DNA from: CAXSBR01 sp964252015
GTDB lineage: Bacteria; Actinomycetota; Actinomycetes; Mycobacteriales; Jatrophihabitantaceae
NCBI GenBank assembly: GCA_964252015.1
Contig: CAXULW010000012.1
Coordinates: 1-64,000, forward strand
Direction: 5' to 3'
DNA: 64,000 nucleotides
A program made the position numbers and the translations under genes. Below are positions 60,361 to 64,000 of this stretch, piece after piece. Each line of letters begins with the position of its first letter. Position 1 is the stretch's first letter. Below the pieces are notes generated by a model. The model searched no databases and had not been told where the DNA came from. It saw only the letters and a program-made list of their open reading frames with translations.

Positions 60361-61269
60361 TCAGCCAGCCCGGCGCGACGCCGGCTGGTCATCGGAGTGG
60401 TCGTTTGGCGCCACGGCCGGCAGGGCTGCCAACAACGCCCTCCCGGCTGCTGCCAAGGCCTTGGGGAGCGCTTCAGGGCTGACGCCGTCCGTCTCGAGCC
60501 GTCGGTCGATCGGGACCGAGACGACGCGGCCGCTCTGGCGTGCTGCGCGAACCTGCGGGCCGGCCGACGCCGTCACCGCACCCGGCCATCGGGTCGACCC
60601 GACCGCAGCGAGTGTTATCGGCTCGCCCGACCGCTCGGCGAACTCCCCCAGCAGGTACTCGGTCTGGCGGATGCCCGGAACTGTCGGGCGGCACACGATC
60701 AAAAGTGATGCCGTGGCCAGGGCGGTAGCGAGCCAGCCGTCCGCGGCGAGCGCATCGCGCGCAGGCCAACCGATGTCGAGAACCAAAACCTCATCCGGGC
60801 TTGTCGCCGGCGCTGGGGCCGGTACGTGGCTGATCACCGCTGCCCGGAACGCGAGCCGGTCGATGCAGGTGTCGCCGCGTCGGCCGCGTCGCCAGCCGGT
60901 GCCGTCCTCGCCGAACTCGGCGTTCGTCGCGGCCGCCAGACCCGACCGGGATGCGTCGGCGACCTCGACAATGCGTACGGTGCGGCCGCAGTCCTTCTCG
61001 AGAGCCTGGGCGAGGGTGACAGCAACGGTGGACGCACCGGCACCAGAGTGGCCCGCGACGACCGCCACCACGCGTCCGCCAGGTTGCCAGCTGGACGTTC
61101 CGGTCGCCTGCGCCGGGGCAGCCGATGCAGGAAGTTGATGGGCGCTGCGCGCAGCCAAACCGCTTGAGGCGGCCGGCCGGCGTAGGGCAAACTCGCCCCG
61201 TTGGGCCGCCGTCACCGCAGCCTGCAGCTCCTCGAGCGACGCCCGGGTACGCAGTGGACTGGCCGTCAT
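60361..61269 (-). CDS. ParA/MinD-like ATPase with altered P-loop
   Basis: 302 residues. After an N-terminal Ala/Pro-rich segment the P-loop reads VVAVVAGHSGAGASTVAVTL, residues 65-84. It has the spacing of a ParA-type Walker A (G-x-x-G-x-G-x-S/T) but with Ala79 in place of the catalytic Lys and His74 where a Lys is common in deviant Walker A motifs. The Walker B-like strand is EVLVLDIGWPARDALAADGW, and a third conserved strand is SLLIVCRPTVPGIRQTEYLL. It probably binds ATP weakly or not at all. It starts the conjugation operon downstream of two small genes and may act in DNA positioning or regulate transfer. Confidence 0.8.
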   Translation of the reverse strand: MTASPLRTRASLEELQAAVTAAQRGEFALRRPAASSGLAARSAHQLPASAAPAQATGTSSWQPGGRVVAVVAGHSGAGASTVAVTLAQALEKDCGRTVRIVEVADASRSGLAAATNAEFGEDGTGWRRGRRGDTCIDRLAFRAAVISHVPAPAPATSPDEVLVLDIGWPARDALAADGWLATALATASLLIVCRPTVPGIRQTEYLLGEFAERSGEPITLAAVGSTRWPGAVTASAGPQVRAARQSGRVVSVPIDRRLETDGVSPEALPKALAAAGRALLAALPAVAPNDHSDDQPASRRAG

Positions 61270-61517
61270 CGCCCCGCTCCACCAGTTGCCCGTTGGCGTC
61301 GGAGCACCAGTGCGGCCTTCAGTGTGTTGAGGTCAATGTCGACGAGCAGTTCGCGCGCCGACGCGGCCTCCCGCAATCGCCCCAGCAGGTCCTCCAGGCC
61401 GGTGATGGTCAGCGTCACGTCCGCGGCTGCAAGCGCGTCGAGCATGTCAACGACTCGTGAGACCTCGCTGTCCGAGCCGACGCCGCTCGACGCTCGGTTG
61501 GCTGCTGCTGCGGTCAT
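61266..61517 (-). CDS. Small hypothetical protein of the conjugation operon
   Basis: 83 residues from ATG 61517 (MTAAAANRASSGVGSDSEVS). Two helices (VVDMLDALAAADVTLTITGL and LREAASARELLVDIDLNTLK) fit a small helical bundle. The stop overlaps the start of the ParA-like gene (ATGA), so it is co-translated. Function unknown. Confidence 0.65.
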   Translation of the reverse strand: MTAAAANRASSGVGSDSEVSRVVDMLDALAAADVTLTITGLEDLLGRLREAASARELLVDIDLNTLKAALVLRRQRATGGAGR

Positions 61518-61641
61518 TGGTGCGCTCCTCGCGGTGGTGGCGATCCGTCGCTCACCGCCTGAAGGTGAGCCAGGTAGTCGGTACGGACGCGACGCGTCGG
61601 AACCTCCTTCAGGAGCCTCGAATCGCCCGGCCTGTGGCGGC

Positions 61642-62415
61642 TCAGGCCGCGTACTCGAGGTAGTCCAGCCGGGCGTCGTGCAGCCGCTGCTTGGCCTGGC
61701 TGCACCGCCGGCGGAGGTGCCGGTCGGAAAGCCCCCACTTGGCCGCGGCGACACGTCGCTGGGGCAGCGTCGCGAGTTCGAAATCGAGCAGCAGCCGCAC
61801 GTCATCGTCGGATAGGACGCCGGCGCCCGTCGCCCAAGACAGGACGTCAAGCAACTCGTCCTCGGCCTCGCGGTCTGCTTCAGGCCCGCCCGGGTCCGCC
61901 TGGTCGACCCTCGCGTCACTCAGCCAGGTCACCACCTCCGGCGAGAACGACACCTGGCGCCGCCGACCGTCGCGGTCGCGGGCCGGGGCGAGCTCGCGCA
62001 GCAACGCCGCTTTGGTGTCGTTCTTCAGACCGAGCGCGTGGCTATGACGCCGCTGACGCCACCGGTAGCCGCGGATCTGCATCCACAACTCCGCCGCCGC
62101 CACCTCGTCGATGTCGGGCGACAGGTCGCTGAGGGAGATGGCCACCGACCGGCTTCCCTTGTGCATGAGGTGCGCGACCACCATCGCTGCGTCCTGGTCG
62201 TCGCCGTTGTCGGCCGCGGCCAACCTCAGCAGAGCACCGAACACGTCGTCGACATGGGCCCGGTTCCTGCTGGAGTGCACGTCGTCGGCGAGCACGCCCA
62301 CGTCGGTGAACGCTCCGAGCACCGGCTCGCTGCGCGACCACCTCCTCAGGTGAGCCGCGTCGATGCGCGCGCACAGATCGGTCCAGGTCTCCCCAAGGAA
62401 GTCAGAAGGTGCCAT
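61642..62415 (-). CDS. HTH regulator of the conjugation module
   Basis: 257 residues from ATG 62415. The C-terminal 70 residues have LLDVLSWATGAGVLSDDDVR, LLLDFELATLPQRRVAAAKW, GLSDRHLRRRCSQAKQRLHD, which is a sigma-70 region-4-like or SigB/E-type helix-turn-helix. The N-terminal 170 residues are helical with no recognised family. As the first gene of the minus-strand operon it is the best candidate regulator of transfer. The region 62416-62600 upstream should contain its promoter. Confidence 0.7.
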   Translation of the reverse strand: MAPSDFLGETWTDLCARIDAAHLRRWSRSEPVLGAFTDVGVLADDVHSSRNRAHVDDVFGALLRLAAADNGDDQDAAMVVAHLMHKGSRSVAISLSDLSPDIDEVAAAELWMQIRGYRWRQRRHSHALGLKNDTKAALLRELAPARDRDGRRRQVSFSPEVVTWLSDARVDQADPGGPEADREAEDELLDVLSWATGAGVLSDDDVRLLLDFELATLPQRRVAAAKWGLSDRHLRRRCSQAKQRLHDARLDYLEYAA

Positions 62416-63421
62416 CGTCCGGTCCTCTCGTCAGCCGTGATGCAGCTGACGCTCCAGACAGAACGGACCGGATTCCTACCTAACTGCGACACCGCCGTGT
62501 TCTACCAGCCCACGAATGCTTCTTCGTGCTCCGGTAAGTCCGCCCGAACTTCCCAGAATCCGGAGGCTGTAGCTAAGTAAGACAGACTTACCTACTCCGG
62601 CATGGCGCCTCTCTTGGCACAGCGGGAGCTTGCTGCCGAAGGCATTCCGAGGCCCGAGCCGCGACGCACAACTCCTTCAAGGCATGTCCCGCGTCCTTCG
62701 ACAGTGCCCACCTCACGATCGCCGCTGGGCCCCGGCGGTCGTTGCAGGCTGACACGATGCAGAGTCCGGACGCGTTGGTCGAGCTGTTCGAGGCTCTGAA
62801 TCATCGAGAGGCTGCTGTGCGTGATGATTTCGATGGGTCCACACAGGTGTCCTATCGCGCCAATGAAATGGTCGTCGGGGCGTCGACAAGAAAATTGACG
62901 GGGCGCTCGACTCGTATTGCGGGCAGCCGACGGTGAGCTTAACTTGGACCATCGTCGGGCCCGAGCCGAGCGGTTGGATTTGGAGGAGGCATCGTTAACG
63001 CGGACCGCGCCGACGATTTCGCGAGCGACAACGCCGCCGCACTCACACTGTTCGACTTGCTGGCGACGCCCTCGATCAACGCGAGATTGCCAAAGTGCGG
63101 GCTGACAAGTACGAAGGTTCGCGTGGGTGACCGCTTGAGGTTCGCGACATCACCTCGGAACTCGATCAGTGCGCAGTGTTGACCGGCTGCTCCGAGTAGA
63201 GGGACCTGCTGTCGCGCCAACCGACGAGAATGAGGAACAGTGCCGGCGGTTAGCAAACGTCACAGTCCCGGACACGGTCCTTCGCATGGGTGGCGAGCCG
63301 ACAACGGCACGGGACTTGGTTACGCTCGTGCGCACCATCCGGACTGATGAAGCAGGCCAACGTTCGCCCAAGCCCAGGCCCGCGTAGCGTCGGTACCAGC
63401 AGTCGAACTAGGCTCGCCGTC
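62416..63421. other. Promoter region and region without supported genes
   Basis: About 1 kb. The part near 62416-62600 is the upstream region of the conjugation operon and contains several A+T-richer stretches, but no clear -10/-35. From 62600 to 63421 open frames are short and unlike proteins I know; a plus-strand frame 62757-62936 (MQSPDALVELFEALNHREAA) is the best of them but is unsupported. The composition changes towards A+T near 63400, where the next gene begins. Confidence 0.5.
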
Positions 63422-64000
63422 GTGGACAGCCTCGTTATGCAGCACGAGCCGATCCCAGAGTTTTCAGCTCCACCTGTAGTAGAGGTTGCAATAGGAATCG
63501 AATTTGTTCCGATACTAGGGCTAGACGTAATACGTTTAACGGACATAGTTCGAGATTGGTCTCCGGACTACCCTGACTCGCAACAGGCTCCAGCACTGGT
63601 CCCAGCTATACCACCCGGAACGGCGTTTTTGCCCCTGCAAATTTCAGCATCCAACCTCCGGTTGTGGGCTATTCAATCAGATCAACGAAGATTGATTCAG
63701 GTCCAGCACGATCGATTGATTTTGAATTGGCGACGGCTCAACGATCCGGCGGGAACGTACCCATCCTACAAGATTCTGATCGGAGAGTTTTCCAAGCGGT
63801 GGTCAGAATTCGTCGTCAAGCTAAAAGGTATGGGTTTCGAACGGCCACGGCCGCTTGTCGGTGAGGTGACGTACGTCAATGTTATATCGTTAGCCGATTT
63901 TGACAACGACCCCGGCAACGTGATTTCACTTTTCGCTCAGCCAAATCCGCTAGGTGATCCCGCGTTTTCGACTGTCTCTGAGGGCTTCGACGTCACCATT
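63422..64000 (+). CDS. TIGR04255-family protein, partial (runs off the window)
   Basis: 193 codons from GTG 63422 (or ATG 63437), with no stop to the window end. APPVVEVAIGIEFVPILGLD, VIRLTDIVRDWSPDYPDSQQ and LQISASNLRLWAIQSDQRRL, IQVQHDRLILNWRRLNDPAG, TYPSYKILIGEFSKRWSEFV follow the TIGR04255 pattern: P-V-x-E-V/A start, W-x-I-Q/D, L-I-Q-V-Q-x-D-R-L-x-x-N-W-R, Y-P-S/G-Y. About two thirds of a usual 250-300-residue protein is present. Codon use (ATA, CTA, TTA) and A+T content differ from neighbours, suggesting horizontal transfer. Family members often lie near restriction or other defence genes. Confidence 0.8.
   Translation, partial: MDSLVMQHEPIPEFSAPPVVEVAIGIEFVPILGLDVIRLTDIVRDWSPDYPDSQQAPALVPAIPPGTAFLPLQISASNLRLWAIQSDQRRLIQVQHDRLILNWRRLNDPAGTYPSYKILIGEFSKRWSEFVVKLKGMGFERPRPLVGEVTYVNVISLADFDNDPGNVISLFAQPNPLGDPAFSTVSEGFDVTI

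Noticed and set aside
62757..62936. Plus-strand frame MQSPDALVELFEALNHREAA as a small gene
   Set aside because: No ribosome-binding site, no family resemblance, and a quick change of composition along the frame.

Overview
High-GC actinobacterial DNA, probably a soil or plant-associated member of Actinomycetota. The signs are GC-rich codon use, frequent GTG starts, SigE-family ECF sigma factors with membrane partners, a GT87 mannosyltransferase-like protein and an actinobacterial-type conjugation cluster (SCO6880-like protein, VirB4, VirD4, NlpC/P60). I cannot assign a genus. No rRNA, tRNA or CRISPR array was recognised.

The window is an accessory region with many broken genes. 0-7 kb: an IS701-family element with perfect ends but a frameshifted transposase, a nitronate monooxygenase, a methyltransferase, an IstB fragment, and remnants of an acetyltransferase and an APH-type kinase. 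7-25 kb: three separate two-gene cassettes, each an ECF sigma factor plus a single-pass membrane protein (7.2-8.8, 19.2-20.8 and 21.3-22.5 kb), mixed with two HAD phosphatases, acetyltransferases, a GT87 protein, hypothetical genes and fragments of ATP-dependent DNA ligase. Several gene ends here carry one of two dispersed repeat families: a GC-rich palindrome (four copies) and a longer element with a CTG-rich stem-loop (five copies or parts).

25-30 kb: a group of nucleic-acid-acting genes. It holds a 426-residue protein ending in a sigma-region-4-like helix-turn-helix, a PD-(D/E)XK-like nuclease with a winged-helix tail, an HNH nuclease and a twice-frameshifted GIY-YIG protein. A PadR regulator follows, with a perfect palindromic operator and a coupled membrane partner. 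31-38 kb: a frameshifted DNA ligase, one intact tyrosine recombinase (679 aa), pieces of at least two others and a broken IS110 transposase; this looks like a repeatedly used integration site. 38-45 kb: lipoproteins, a PQQ-type beta-propeller protein, and a broken SMODS cyclase next to an intact SLATT membrane-effector gene, that is, a decayed CBASS-like defence pair.

45.5-62.4 kb: a largely minus-strand type IV secretion/conjugation module. In transcription order: HTH regulator, small protein, ParA-like ATPase lacking the P-loop lysine, VirB2-like small membrane protein, single-pass assembly protein, TrbL/VirB6-like channel, SCO6880-like protein, VirB4 ATPase, NlpC/P60 hydrolase, two alanine-rich hypotheticals, then after an interruption a membrane protein, VirD4 coupling ATPase and a hypothetical. 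No relaxase is visible. The window ends inside a low-GC gene of the TIGR04255 family.
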